NCBI GenBank assembly: GCA_965205165.1
Contig: OZ242037.1
Location: 2,728,001 to 2,792,000 of the forward strand
Source: CBDESM01 sp965205165
GTDB lineage: Bacteria; Chloroflexota; Dehalococcoidia; Bin125
Reading direction: 5' to 3'
Length of the DNA stretch: 64,000 nt
In this document: piece by piece, positions 1 to 7,851 of the stretch
Layout of the letters: every line of letters begins with the position of its first letter
Numbering within the stretch: the first letter of the stretch is position 1
The notes under the pieces: generated by a model
What the model saw: the letters and a program-made list of their open reading frames with translations, nothing else
What the model was told of the DNA's origin: nothing
The model's database searches: none
Translations under genes and position numbers: made by a program

Positions 1-489
1 CGGCCCGAACCGTGGTTCCGCGCCGTCGAGGCCCTGCGCGCGCGCGGCAACCCGGGCCGCGCCGTCCTGCTGACGCCGGTCGGCGACCGCCTCGATCAGG
101 CGACCGCGCGGCGGCTCGCCGCGGAAGACCGGCTGATCATCATGTGCCCGCGCTATGAAGGCGTCGACGAGCGCGTCCACGAGGCGCTGGCGGACGACCA
201 GATCAGCATCGGCGACTACGTGCTGAGCGGCGCGGAGCCCGCGGCCGCGGTGCTGGTCGACGCGGTCGTCCGCTTGCAGCCGGGCGCGCTCGGCTCGGCC
301 GACTCGCTGCGCGAGGAATCGTTCGCCGACGGCCTGCTCGAGTACCCGCAGTACACCCGCCCGCCCGAATTCCGCGGCCGGCGCGTGCCCGATGTCCTGC
401 TGGGCGGCGACCACGCCGCCATCCGCGAGTGGCGCGCCGCCCGCCAAGTCGAGCGCACCCGCGCCCGCCGCCCGGATTTGCTCCCCTGA
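1..489 (+). CDS. trmD: tRNA (guanine-N1)-methyltransferase, C-terminal part
   Basis: The reading frame is open from the first base of the window, so the gene starts upstream; 162 residues are visible. TrmD methylates G37 of tRNAs with SAM and prevents +1 frameshifting. The visible part carries the SPOUT knot stretch with CPRYEGVDERV and ISIGDYVLSGAE, which form the SAM/guanine pocket, and the C-terminal dimer region ending in a basic RARRPDLLP tail. It is followed 104 bases later by rplS, the usual trmD-rplS arrangement of bacterial ribosomal/tRNA operons. The identification is firm; the N-terminal half cannot be judged. Confidence 0.95.
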   Translation, partial: RPEPWFRAVEALRARGNPGRAVLLTPVGDRLDQATARRLAAEDRLIIMCPRYEGVDERVHEALADDQISIGDYVLSGAEPAAAVLVDAVVRLQPGALGSADSLREESFADGLLEYPQYTRPPEFRGRRVPDVLLGGDHAAIREWRAARQVERTRARRPDLLP

Positions 490-524
490 TTCAAGCCCGC
501 GGTGGCGCGGAAGCGCATCTGCGC

Positions 525-530
525 TACGCT
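525..530 (+). promoter_or_regulatory. Putative -10 box (TACGCT) upstream of rplS
   Basis: TACGCT lies in the trmD-rplS gap. The same hexamer precedes hflX (30691) and the MFS gene (55695), and TAGGCT variants precede several others, so it looks like a recurring -10 element of this genome. A start about 7 bases downstream would give rplS a leader of roughly 55 bases that includes the hairpin at 551-569. No convincing -35 was seen. Confidence 0.4.
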
Positions 531-550
531 CAATGCACGCCGTCGCGATG

Positions 551-569
551 CGTCCGACGCCATCGGACG
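551..569 (+). promoter_or_regulatory. Hairpin in the rplS leader
   Basis: A perfect 7-bp inverted repeat (CGTCCGA / TCGGACG) with a 5-base loop sits 24 bases before the rplS start. It may be an autoregulatory leader structure for ribosomal protein L19 or simply an mRNA-stabilising element. It is not followed by a T-run, so it is unlikely to be an intrinsic terminator for trmD. Confidence 0.35.
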
Positions 570-593
570 TCGAGAGTTTGAGGCCCGGACACC

Positions 594-962
594 ATGGATC
601 GCAGCGACCTGCTCGAGCTCGAGCGCAACTCGGACATCGAGGATTTCCAATCCGGCGACACTGTGCGCGTGCACGTGAAGGTGGTCGAGGGCGAGCGGGA
701 GCGGACCCAGGTCTTCGAGGGCGTCGTCATCCGCCGCAAGAAGAAGGGCTCATCGAGCAACTTCACCGTCCGCCGCGTCACGCAGGGCATCGGCGTCGAG
801 CGCACCTTCCTCTACCACTCGCCCCGCGTCGACAAGGTGGAAGTCGCCCGCCGCGGCCGCGTCCGCCGCTCGCGCCTCTACTACCTGCGCGACCGTTCCG
901 GCCGCGCCGCGCGCATCCCCCAGCGCCCGCGCAACGCCAAGCGGGCGATCCACTCCTACTAG
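594..962 (+). CDS. rplS: 50S ribosomal protein L19
   Basis: L19 of 122 residues, a normal length, located at the interface of the 30S and 50S subunits. Diagnostic stretches are FQSGDTVRVHVKVVEG, the basic VVIRRKKKGSSSNFTVRR loop, and GVERTFLYHSPRVDKVEVARRG followed by RRSRLYYLRDRSGRAARI. The ATG at 594 follows trmD directly. Its stop codon shares a CTAG with the stop of the convergent NfeD gene, so the two transcripts meet with no spacer. Function is certain from the family signature. Confidence 0.97.
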   Translation: MDRSDLLELERNSDIEDFQSGDTVRVHVKVVEGERERTQVFEGVVIRRKKKGSSSNFTVRRVTQGIGVERTFLYHSPRVDKVEVARRGRVRRSRLYYLRDRSGRAARIPQRPRNAKRAIHSY

Positions 963-1444
963 CCGGCCTCTTCTTCAGCCATTTCGACGACCGCGGTCAT
1001 TCCCTCCACCGCGATCACGCGGATCGCCGCGTCCTTGGCGATCTCCCCATCCGCCGCCCGCGCCGACCACAGCTCCGACGAGACCAGCACCGTGCCGTCC
1101 GGGTTCAGCGCGCTCTTGGCCGTGCCCGGCTTCCCGACGATGGCCGACGCCGACCAGGTGCCGGGCCGGCTCGGCCGCCGGCGATCCCTGACCACCAGCA
1201 GGCTCAGCCCGCCCACGATCACGACGACCACGGCGACGATCGTGCCGATCGTCCAATACGCCGCATCGGATGAGTCCGCGGGGGAGTTGTCGATGAAGAA
1301 GATCGCGCCCACGATCAGCGAGATCGCGCCGAGGATGCCGACCACCGCGACGCCGAGGAAAATCTCGGCGATCACGAGCGCGAGGCCAACCCCCAGCAGC
1401 ACCGCGCCCAGCACGAACAGCGTCGTGTCGTTCCCCGCGTCCAT
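959..1444 (-). CDS. NfeD-like membrane protein, short form
   Basis: A 161-residue protein with two or three hydrophobic segments at about residues 8-28, 30-52 and 62-86. A soluble C-terminal domain of NfeD OB-fold type follows, with GTWSASAIVGKPGTAKSALNPDG and the closing VEGMTAVVEMA. It lies 3 bases downstream of the longer NfeD protein, whose C-terminal half it resembles (both have G-x-V-L/V-x-S-E-L-W-S-A-R), so it looks like a partial tandem duplicate lacking the protease domain. NfeD proteins normally act with SPFH/stomatin membrane proteins; no stomatin gene is seen here. Start ATG at 1444. Confidence 0.8.
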   Translation of the reverse strand: MDAGNDTTLFVLGAVLLGVGLALVIAEIFLGVAVVGILGAISLIVGAIFFIDNSPADSSDAAYWTIGTIVAVVVVIVGGLSLLVVRDRRRPSRPGTWSASAIVGKPGTAKSALNPDGTVLVSSELWSARAADGEIAKDAAIRVIAVEGMTAVVEMAEEEAG

Positions 1445-1447
1445 CGC

Positions 1448-2815
1448 CTAGCCCTCCCGCACCGCGCCGTCGCCCAGCGCCGCGCTCTCCTCGACCGGAA
1501 TTGCGATCGTCGCCTCCACGACCGCCGTCATTCCGTCCATCTCCAGCACCCGCACCGGCGCCCCTTTCGGAATCGGCCCGCCGCTCGAGCGCGCCGACCA
1601 CAGCTCCGACGCCACCACGACCGTGCCTTCCGGCGCGATCGCGTTGTGCGCGACGCCGTCCTGCCCGATGATCCGCCCGCCCGTCCAGGTCTTGCCGCCC
1701 GGCGGCTTGCGCCGATCGTTGAGCAGCAGCAGCCCGATCCCGCCCACGATCGCCCCCGCGATGATGCCCACGACCGCGAGCGCCCAGAGCGACACCGACG
1801 GCGCGTCGATCGACGGATCTCCGATCAATAAGAGCCCGCCGAGCAGGATCGAGATGATCCCGCCGATCCCGAACACGCCGAATCCGGCGACGAACACCTC
1901 CACGGCCAGCAGGCCGAGCCCGATCACCAGCAGCGTGATGCCGGCCGGATTCGTGTCCAGCGGCCCCAGCGCGAAGAAGCCGAAGACCAGCAGGATCACC
2001 CCGAAAATGCCCGGCCCGACCAAGCCGGGCGACCACGCCTCGACCAGCAGCAGCAGCCCGCCGATGTTGATCATGATGAACGCGAAGTTCGGATCCGCGA
2101 TCACGTTGAGAATGCGCTCGGACAAGCTGAAGTTCGACTCGATCACGGCCGCCGTTGCGAGGTCGAGCACAACCGGCTCCCCCTCCGCCGAGACCTGCAC
2201 CGGCCGGCCGTCGATCCGGTTGAGCAGGTCCTCCACATTCCGCGCCGTCAGGTCCACCACGTCGAGTTCGACCGCCTCCTCGCCCGTGACGGACACGGAC
2301 TCGCGCACGGCGGACTCGGCCCAGTCTTCGTTCCGTCCGCGCACCGCCGCGATGCCGCGGATGTCGGCCGCCGCGTCGTTGGTCACCTTGTCGCGGATGT
2401 CCCCTTCGAGATTCTCGCCGCCCGCGACCGGGTGCGCCGCGCCGATCTGCGTGTTCGGCGCCATCGCCGCGATGTGCGCCGCCATCGTGATGAACGTGCC
2501 GGCCGAGGCCGCGCGCGCCCCGGCCGGGCTCACGAACACCGCGGTCGGCACCTCCGCCGCCAGCAGCCGCTGCACGATCTGATCGGTCGACGACAGCAGC
2601 CCGCCCGGCGTGTCGAGCTGGAGAATCCACAGCGCCGCGCCCTCGTCCTCCGCCTTGCTGATGGCGCGGTCGATGAAGTTCGCTGAAACCGGCCCGATGT
2701 CGTCGGCCAGCTTCGAGACGTGCACCGCGCCCCGCGGCGCGTCGGACCCGCACGACGCGAGCAGCGCGCCCGCTGCGAGGAGGGCCAGCCCCAGGACCAG
2801 ACGCGCGCGCCGCAT
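1448..2815 (-). CDS. NfeD family membrane serine protease, ClpP-class, lipoprotein-like N-terminus
   Basis: A 455-residue protein. The chosen ATG at 2815 gives a lipoprotein-type signal: MRRAR, a hydrophobic stretch, then LLASC, with Cys near residue 22. A ClpP/SppA-type protease domain follows, with LQLDTPGGLLSS, SPAGARAASAGTFI (nucleophile Ser expected in ASAGT) and the family's helical segments. Four or five membrane helices span about residues 220-360. A C-terminal NfeD OB domain (GGRIIGQDGVAHNAIAPEG) completes the protein. The family handles membrane-protein quality control. A longer TTG start at 2875 would spoil the signal peptide and overlap the divergent gene, so it was not used. Confidence 0.85.
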   Translation of the reverse strand: MRRARLVLGLALLAAGALLASCGSDAPRGAVHVSKLADDIGPVSANFIDRAISKAEDEGAALWILQLDTPGGLLSSTDQIVQRLLAAEVPTAVFVSPAGARAASAGTFITMAAHIAAMAPNTQIGAAHPVAGGENLEGDIRDKVTNDAAADIRGIAAVRGRNEDWAESAVRESVSVTGEEAVELDVVDLTARNVEDLLNRIDGRPVQVSAEGEPVVLDLATAAVIESNFSLSERILNVIADPNFAFIMINIGGLLLLVEAWSPGLVGPGIFGVILLVFGFFALGPLDTNPAGITLLVIGLGLLAVEVFVAGFGVFGIGGIISILLGGLLLIGDPSIDAPSVSLWALAVVGIIAGAIVGGIGLLLLNDRRKPPGGKTWTGGRIIGQDGVAHNAIAPEGTVVVASELWSARSSGGPIPKGAPVRVLEMDGMTAVVEATIAIPVEESAALGDGAVREG

Positions 2816-2862
2816 GGCGCAATCGTACCCAGCCCGCGCATCGCCGGCGGCCCGCCCCGCGA

Positions 2863-2868
2863 TAGACT
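2863..2868 (+). promoter_or_regulatory. Putative -10 box (TAGACT) for a leaderless transcript
   Basis: TAGACT ends 6 bases before the ATG at 2875. With a transcription start about 7 bases after the hexamer, the mRNA of the phospholipase C-like gene would begin at or next to its start codon. No ribosome binding site is seen in front of this ATG, which agrees with leaderless translation. Confidence 0.45.
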
Positions 2869-2874
2869 CGGACA

Positions 2875-3630
2875 ATGCCCCCGCTCGTTTCGCACATGAT
2901 CGCCGCCTGCCGCGCGGGGGAACGCCTCGACGCGCCCGGCTACGACCGCGCCAACGGCGATTTCATGCTCGGCGCGACCTCGCCCGACATCCGCGTCCTC
3001 ACCCGCTGGGACCGCAAGCGCACCCACTTCTTCGACATCGCCAGCGACGACCACCAGGACAGCGTCGCCGCGTTCTTCGACGCGCACCGCGCCCTCCGCG
3101 ATCCCGCGAACCTCAACGGCCAAACCCGCGATTGGGTCTGCGGCTACATCACGCACCTGGTGATGGATCAGGAGTACGTCACCGCGATCTACCGCCCCTA
3201 CTTCGGCGCGCGCTCCCTGCTCGGCGGCGACGAGCACGCCAACCTGCTCGACCGCGTGCTCCAATACGAGCTCGACCGCCGCGAGCGCGAGGCGGGCGGG
3301 ACGATGAGCGAGATCCGCGACGGCCTGTTCGCCTCCGCCGTGGAGATCGACGCCGGTTTCCTCGACCGCTCGCTGCTCGAGCAGTGGCGCGATACCTCCG
3401 CCGCCGTCACCGAGCACGCGCCCGACTGGGAGCGCTTCTCGTTCATCGCCTCGCGCCACCTGAAGCGCGCCGGCATCGAATCCGAAGAGGGCCTGCGCGA
3501 GTTCCTCGAGCGCGTGCCCGACCTGCTCGACGACTGCCGCCGGCACGTCGATCAATCAGTGCTCGACGCCTTCTTCGAGGCGACCGCCGAACGCACCGCC
3601 CGAGTCCTAGCGGATTACCTCGGCGCATGA
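2875..3630 (+). CDS. Zinc-dependent phospholipase C-like protein
   Basis: A 251-residue protein resembling the bacterial zinc-dependent phospholipase C (Zn_dep_PLPC) fold. Visible metal-ligand candidates are the early SHMIA, DFMLGATSPDIR, the HFFDIASDDHQD cluster and GYITHLVMDQEY; spacing and order match hypothetical members of this family that lack a signal peptide. No secretion signal is visible, so it is probably cytoplasmic. Its stop overlaps the hisD ATG (ATGA), which suggests cotranscription with hisD-hisC, but no role in histidine synthesis is implied. Substrate unknown. Confidence 0.65.
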   Translation: MPPLVSHMIAACRAGERLDAPGYDRANGDFMLGATSPDIRVLTRWDRKRTHFFDIASDDHQDSVAAFFDAHRALRDPANLNGQTRDWVCGYITHLVMDQEYVTAIYRPYFGARSLLGGDEHANLLDRVLQYELDRREREAGGTMSEIRDGLFASAVEIDAGFLDRSLLEQWRDTSAAVTEHAPDWERFSFIASRHLKRAGIESEEGLREFLERVPDLLDDCRRHVDQSVLDAFFEATAERTARVLADYLGA

Positions 3631-4976
3631 TCTCGGAAATCCCCCGCTGGGAAGGCTTCGAAGCGTCCCGCGACGCGCTCTCGGCGCGACGGCAGCCCGA
3701 CGACAGCGCACTCTCGGACGTCGAGCGGCAGATTCTCGCCCGCCTCTACGACGACCAGCCGGGCTTCGAGGCGGCGGTCGACCGCATCATCGCCGAGGTC
3801 CGCGAGGGCGGCGACGAGGCGCTCCGCCGCATCTGCCGCGCCATCGACGGCGTGGCGCCCGACGAGTTCGTCGTCAGCGAGGCCGAGTTCGCCGTCGCCC
3901 GCGAGCAGGTCCCGCCCGATCTCGTCGCAGCGCTCCAGCTCGCGGCCGAGCGCGTCCGGTCGTATCACGAAACGCAGCTCGCCCACGCCGCCAAGAGCTT
4001 CTCTACCGACGGCCTCGGCCAAGTCGTGCGCCCGCTCGCCCGCGTCGGCCTCTACGTGCCCGGCACCGCCGCGGTCTACCCGTCCTCCGTCTTGCACACC
4101 GCGATCCCGGCCGCGGTCGCCGGCGTTGACGAGATCGCGATCGCCAGCCCTGCCGTGCCCGATGCCGACGGGCGAGCCATGGTCTCCCCGCTGAAGCTGG
4201 TCGCGGCCGAGATCGCCGGCGTGACGACGGTCTACAAGGTCGGCGGCGCGCAGGCGATCGCCGCGCTCGCCTTCGGCACTGAGACGATCGCCGCCGTGGA
4301 CAAGATCTTCGGCCCCGGCAACCGCTTCGTCACCGCCGCCAAGCGCCGCGTCTTCGGGCATGTCGGGATCGACGCGATCTACGGCCCTACCGAAACCGTG
4401 ATCCTCGCCGACGGAACGGCCGACGCCGCCCTCTGCGCCGCGGATCTGCTGGCCCAGGCCGAGCACGACCCGCTCGCCGCGCCGATCCTGATCACCGACA
4501 GCCCCGCGCTCGCCGACGCGGTGGCGGGGGAGCTGATCGAGCAGTCCGCCGATCTGCCTCGCCGCGAAGTCGCCCTCGCCGCCGTCGCCAACCGCGGCGG
4601 CATAGCCCGCGTCGAGTCGATCGACGCCGGCATCGAGCTCGCAAACCTCTACGCGCCCGAACACCTCGCGATCGTCACGGCCGACGCCGACGAACGCACC
4701 GCCCAGGTCCGCAACGCCGGCGGCATCTTCGTCGGCGACGCCTCCCCCGAAGCGCTGGGCGACTACGTGGCCGGGCCCAGCCACGTGATGCCGACCGGCG
4801 GCTCCGCCCGCTACGCCTCCGCCCTCAACGTGCTGGAGTTCCTCAAGATTTCCACGATCGTCCGCGCCTCCGACGACCTGCTCGAAGCAATTGCCCCCGC
4901 CGCCGAAGCCATCGCGCACGCCGAGCAGCTGGACGCCCACGCCCGCTCGCTCGAACGCAGGAGGCGGGACCGCTGA
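3627..4976 (+). CDS. hisD: Histidinol dehydrogenase
   Basis: A 449-residue zinc enzyme that oxidises L-histidinol to L-histidine with two NAD+ in the last two steps of histidine synthesis. Family marks are RVGLYVPGTAAVYPSSVLHT, KVGGAQAIAALAFGT, KIFGPGNRFVTAAK, LLAQAEHDP (zinc/catalytic region), NLYAPEHLAIV and GPSHVMPTGGSARYAS. The ATG at 3627 was chosen because it overlaps the preceding stop (ATGA) and gives normal length; the frame is open much further upstream, but only as a high-GC shadow. The stop overlaps the hisC start by one base, so the two are translationally coupled. Confidence 0.97.
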   Translation: MISEIPRWEGFEASRDALSARRQPDDSALSDVERQILARLYDDQPGFEAAVDRIIAEVREGGDEALRRICRAIDGVAPDEFVVSEAEFAVAREQVPPDLVAALQLAAERVRSYHETQLAHAAKSFSTDGLGQVVRPLARVGLYVPGTAAVYPSSVLHTAIPAAVAGVDEIAIASPAVPDADGRAMVSPLKLVAAEIAGVTTVYKVGGAQAIAALAFGTETIAAVDKIFGPGNRFVTAAKRRVFGHVGIDAIYGPTETVILADGTADAALCAADLLAQAEHDPLAAPILITDSPALADAVAGELIEQSADLPRREVALAAVANRGGIARVESIDAGIELANLYAPEHLAIVTADADERTAQVRNAGGIFVGDASPEALGDYVAGPSHVMPTGGSARYASALNVLEFLKISTIVRASDDLLEAIAPAAEAIAHAEQLDAHARSLERRRRDR

Positions 4977-6073
4977 TGCCCGCACTGCGCCCCTACATCG
5001 CCGACTTGAAAGGCTACGCCGCCGTGCTCCCCGTCGCCGAACACGCACGGCGGCTGGGAATGGCCCCGGACGACATCCTCAAGCTGGATGCGAACGAGAA
5101 CCCCTTCGGCGCGCATTCGCTCGTTCTGGAAGCGGTGCGGGCCGAGCTGTCCGACCCGCACCGGGCCGCGACCTATCCCGACCCGCAGCAGCTCCGCATC
5201 CGCGAGGCCATCGCCGCCTACGCCGGCGTCGCGCCCGATCATGTCATCGCCGGCGCGGGTGCGGACGAGCTGCTCGACATCCTGCTCCGCGCCCTCGGCG
5301 GCCGCGAGCGGCGGATCGTCATCTCGACACCCGCCTTCGGCGTCTACCAATTCCTCGCCGACGTGTTCGAGCTGCCCTGCACCGCGGTCCCGCGCGGCGC
5401 GGGCCTCGCCCTCGACGTCGAAGCCATCCGCGCAGCCGCGCCGGGCGGCGACGAGATCGTGATCCTCACCTCGCCGCATAACCCCGTCGGCGACCTCTTC
5501 CCCCGCGACGCGCTGGAGGCGTTATTGGGCGAGGGCGCGACCGTGCTGCTCGACGAGGCCTACGTTGAGTTCGGCGGTGAGTCCGCGGTCGATCTGGTTG
5601 CGGAGCACCCCGGCTTGGTCGTCCTCCGCACCTTCTCCAAGTTCGCCGGCATCGCCGGCCTCCGCCTCGGCTACGCGGTCGCCCAGCCCGATCTGATCCA
5701 AGGCCTGCTCAAGATCAAGCAGCCCTACAACGTCAACGTCGCCGCCGAAGCCGCCGGCGTCGCCGCCGTCGAGCACGCCGGCTCCCTGATGGAGCGCGTC
5801 GCCCTCGTCCGCCAAGCCCGCGATGATCTGTTCGCCGCGCTGTCCGAGCGCCCAGAGCTCGCGCCGCATCCTTCGCATGCCAACTTCATCCTCGTCGACG
5901 TCTCCCGCGCCCCCGGCGACTTCCCCGATCGGCTGCGCGGTGCCGGCGTCCTCGTGCGCACCTACTCCGACCCGCAGCTCGCCCGCCACATCCGCATCTC
6001 CGCGCCGCGCCCCGACCAGCTTGGCGAACTGCTGACCCGGATCGACCGCGCTCTCTATCCTCGCTCCGCATAA
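4976..6073 (+). CDS. hisC: Histidinol-phosphate aminotransferase
   Basis: A 365-residue fold-type I PLP enzyme that makes L-histidinol phosphate from imidazole acetol phosphate and glutamate. The N-terminus KLDANENPFG, the PLP motif TFSKFAGIAGLRLGYA (Lys forms the Schiff base), SPHNPVG and the C-terminal HIRISAPRPDQ are all present. It starts with the ATG that overlaps the hisD stop. The remaining nearby his gene, hisB, lies 6.7 kb away across an accessory block, so the his genes are split here. Confidence 0.95.
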   Translation: MPALRPYIADLKGYAAVLPVAEHARRLGMAPDDILKLDANENPFGAHSLVLEAVRAELSDPHRAATYPDPQQLRIREAIAAYAGVAPDHVIAGAGADELLDILLRALGGRERRIVISTPAFGVYQFLADVFELPCTAVPRGAGLALDVEAIRAAAPGGDEIVILTSPHNPVGDLFPRDALEALLGEGATVLLDEAYVEFGGESAVDLVAEHPGLVVLRTFSKFAGIAGLRLGYAVAQPDLIQGLLKIKQPYNVNVAAEAAGVAAVEHAGSLMERVALVRQARDDLFAALSERPELAPHPSHANFILVDVSRAPGDFPDRLRGAGVLVRTYSDPQLARHIRISAPRPDQLGELLTRIDRALYPRSA

Positions 6074-6094
6074 CGCGCAGCGCGGAGGCATCCG

Positions 6095-6652
6095 ATGAGA
6101 CTTTCCCGACCGCGGCTCGCGCCGCTCACCGTCGAAACGGCGGAAGGCGAATCCAAGGCCCAGCTCGAACGCGCCGAGGCCCGCGGCGGGCCGGTCCTCA
6201 ACATCACCCGCACGCTCGCCCATTACCCCGAACTCTCCAGCGCTTGGGGCCGCTTCGCCCGCCACGTGCTCGACGAGTCGTCCCTGCCCCCGCGCGAGCG
6301 CGAGCTCGTCATCCTGCGCATGGGCTGGAACTGCCGCAGCGGCTACGAGTTCGGCCAGCACCGCCGCATCGGCCAACGGGCCGGCCTCTCGCTCGAAGAG
6401 GTCGAGCGCGTCAAGCAGGGCCCCGACGCCGACGGCTGGACGGAGCACGAGCGCAACCTGCTCCGCGCCGCCGACGAACTGCACGCCGACGCCTTCCTCT
6501 CCGACGCGACCTGGAACGCGCTCGCCGAGCGCTACGACGTGCGCCAGCTGATGGACGTCGTCTTCGCCGCCGGCCAGTACAACCTCGTCTCGATGGCGCT
6601 CAACACGCTCGGCGTGCAGCTCGAACCCGGCACGCCCGGCCTGGACCCGTAG
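6095..6652 (+). CDS. Carboxymuconolactone decarboxylase family protein
   Basis: A 185-residue AhpD/CMD-fold protein. The core is LPPRERELVILRMGWNCRSGYEFGQHRRIGQRAGLSLEEV, with Glu and the downstream His in the places used by the decarboxylase-type members. Only one Cys occurs where AhpD has CxxC, so peroxidase activity is unlikely. GCGGAGG lies 8 bases before the ATG at 6095. It sits 2 bases upstream of a CoA transferase and probably shares its transcript, which suggests a role in carboxylic acid catabolism. Substrate unknown. Confidence 0.8.
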   Translation: MRLSRPRLAPLTVETAEGESKAQLERAEARGGPVLNITRTLAHYPELSSAWGRFARHVLDESSLPPRERELVILRMGWNCRSGYEFGQHRRIGQRAGLSLEEVERVKQGPDADGWTEHERNLLRAADELHADAFLSDATWNALAERYDVRQLMDVVFAAGQYNLVSMALNTLGVQLEPGTPGLDP

Positions 6653-6654
6653 CC

Positions 6655-7851
6655 GTGCCCGGCCCGCTCGACGGCATCCGCGTCCTCGACTTCACCTGGG
6701 CCCTCGCCGGCCCCTACGGCTCGATGATCCTCACCGACCTCGGCGCGGAGACGATCAAGGTCGAGCCGGCCGGAATCGATTGGCAGCGGAGGGGCCCCGG
6801 GCCGTACGTGGACGGGGTCAGCACCTACTTCTTCAGCGTCAACCGCGGCAAGAAGAGCCTCACGCTCGACCTCAAGACGCCGGAAGCGGTCGAGATCGTC
6901 CGCGACTTGGCGCGGACGGTCGACGTGCTCACGGAGAACTTCAGCCCGGGCACGATGACGCGGCTGGGGCTGGGCTACGACGCGCTGGCCGAGCTCAATC
7001 CGCGCTTGATCTACGCCTCGACCTCCGGCTTCGGCCACACCGGGCCGTACTCGTCGCGCGGCGCGGTGGACGTGATCGTCCAAGGCATATCGGGGTTGAT
7101 GAGCATCACCGGCCACCCCGGCGGCCCGCCCGCGAGGGCCGGCTACTCGATCGGCGACATGGCCGGCGGGATGTACACCGCCATCGGCGTCCTCGCGGCA
7201 CTGCACGAGCGCGAGCGGTCGGGCAAGGGCCAGCATGTCGACGTGGCAATGCTCGATTCGCAGGTGGCTTTGCTCGAAAACGCCGTCGTCCGCGCCGCCA
7301 ACACCGGCGAGACGCCCGGCCCGATCGGCACGCGCCACCCGTTGGTCACCCCGTTCCAAGCGTTCCCCACCGCGGACGGCCATCTGGTTCTAGCCGGCGT
7401 GAAGGACTGGCAGCTGTTCTGCGCCAAGATCGAGCGCCTCGACCTGTTCGATGATCCACGCTTCGAGACCAACGCCCTGCGCACGCAGCACCACGCGGAG
7501 CTGGAACCCCTGCTGGAAGACGCCTTCCGCAAGCAAACCACCGCCGAATGGGAGCGCACCCTGGAAGGCGTCTGCATCGTCGCCCCCCTCAACGACATAC
7601 CCGCGATGCTCGCCGACCCGCAGATAGCAGCCCGCGAAATGGTCGCCGAACTCCCAACCGCCGCAGGCAGCACGCTCAAAGTCTCCGCCACCCCCGTCAA
7701 AATGTCCCGCACCCCCGCCCAAGTCAACCGCGGCGCATCGGAACCCGCCCAACACACCCGCGAGATTCTCCGCGCAACCGGCCGCACCGACGCCGAGATC
7801 GACAAGCTCGCCGCCGCTGGCGTCATCTCCCTCCCCGACGATGCCGCGTAA
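6655..7851 (+). CDS. CaiB/BaiF (family III) CoA transferase
   Basis: A 398-residue enzyme that moves CoA between carboxylic acids. It has PLDGIRVLDFTWALAGPYGS, LGAETIKVEPAG, NRGKKSLTLDLKTPEA and GKGQHVDVAMLDSQ, whose Asp is the expected acyl-anhydride nucleophile. The GTG at 6655 is preferred because it gives the canonical PLDGIRVLDF start and follows the CMD stop by two bases. The last 11 bases overlap the methylase gene. Part of its 3' end is duplicated at 10810-10965 (see that entry). Substrate cannot be told from sequence. Confidence 0.9.
   Translation: MPGPLDGIRVLDFTWALAGPYGSMILTDLGAETIKVEPAGIDWQRRGPGPYVDGVSTYFFSVNRGKKSLTLDLKTPEAVEIVRDLARTVDVLTENFSPGTMTRLGLGYDALAELNPRLIYASTSGFGHTGPYSSRGAVDVIVQGISGLMSITGHPGGPPARAGYSIGDMAGGMYTAIGVLAALHERERSGKGQHVDVAMLDSQVALLENAVVRAANTGETPGPIGTRHPLVTPFQAFPTADGHLVLAGVKDWQLFCAKIERLDLFDDPRFETNALRTQHHAELEPLLEDAFRKQTTAEWERTLEGVCIVAPLNDIPAMLADPQIAAREMVAELPTAAGSTLKVSATPVKMSRTPAQVNRGASEPAQHTREILRATGRTDAEIDKLAAAGVISLPDDAA

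Noticed and set aside
975..2897. 640-codon open frame on the minus strand across the NfeD genes
   Set aside because: Gly/Arg-rich shadow in another frame of two well-supported NfeD genes; high GC suppresses stop codons.
6095..6652. Possible AhpD-type selenoprotein
   Set aside because: No in-frame TGA and only one Cys in the active-site stretch.
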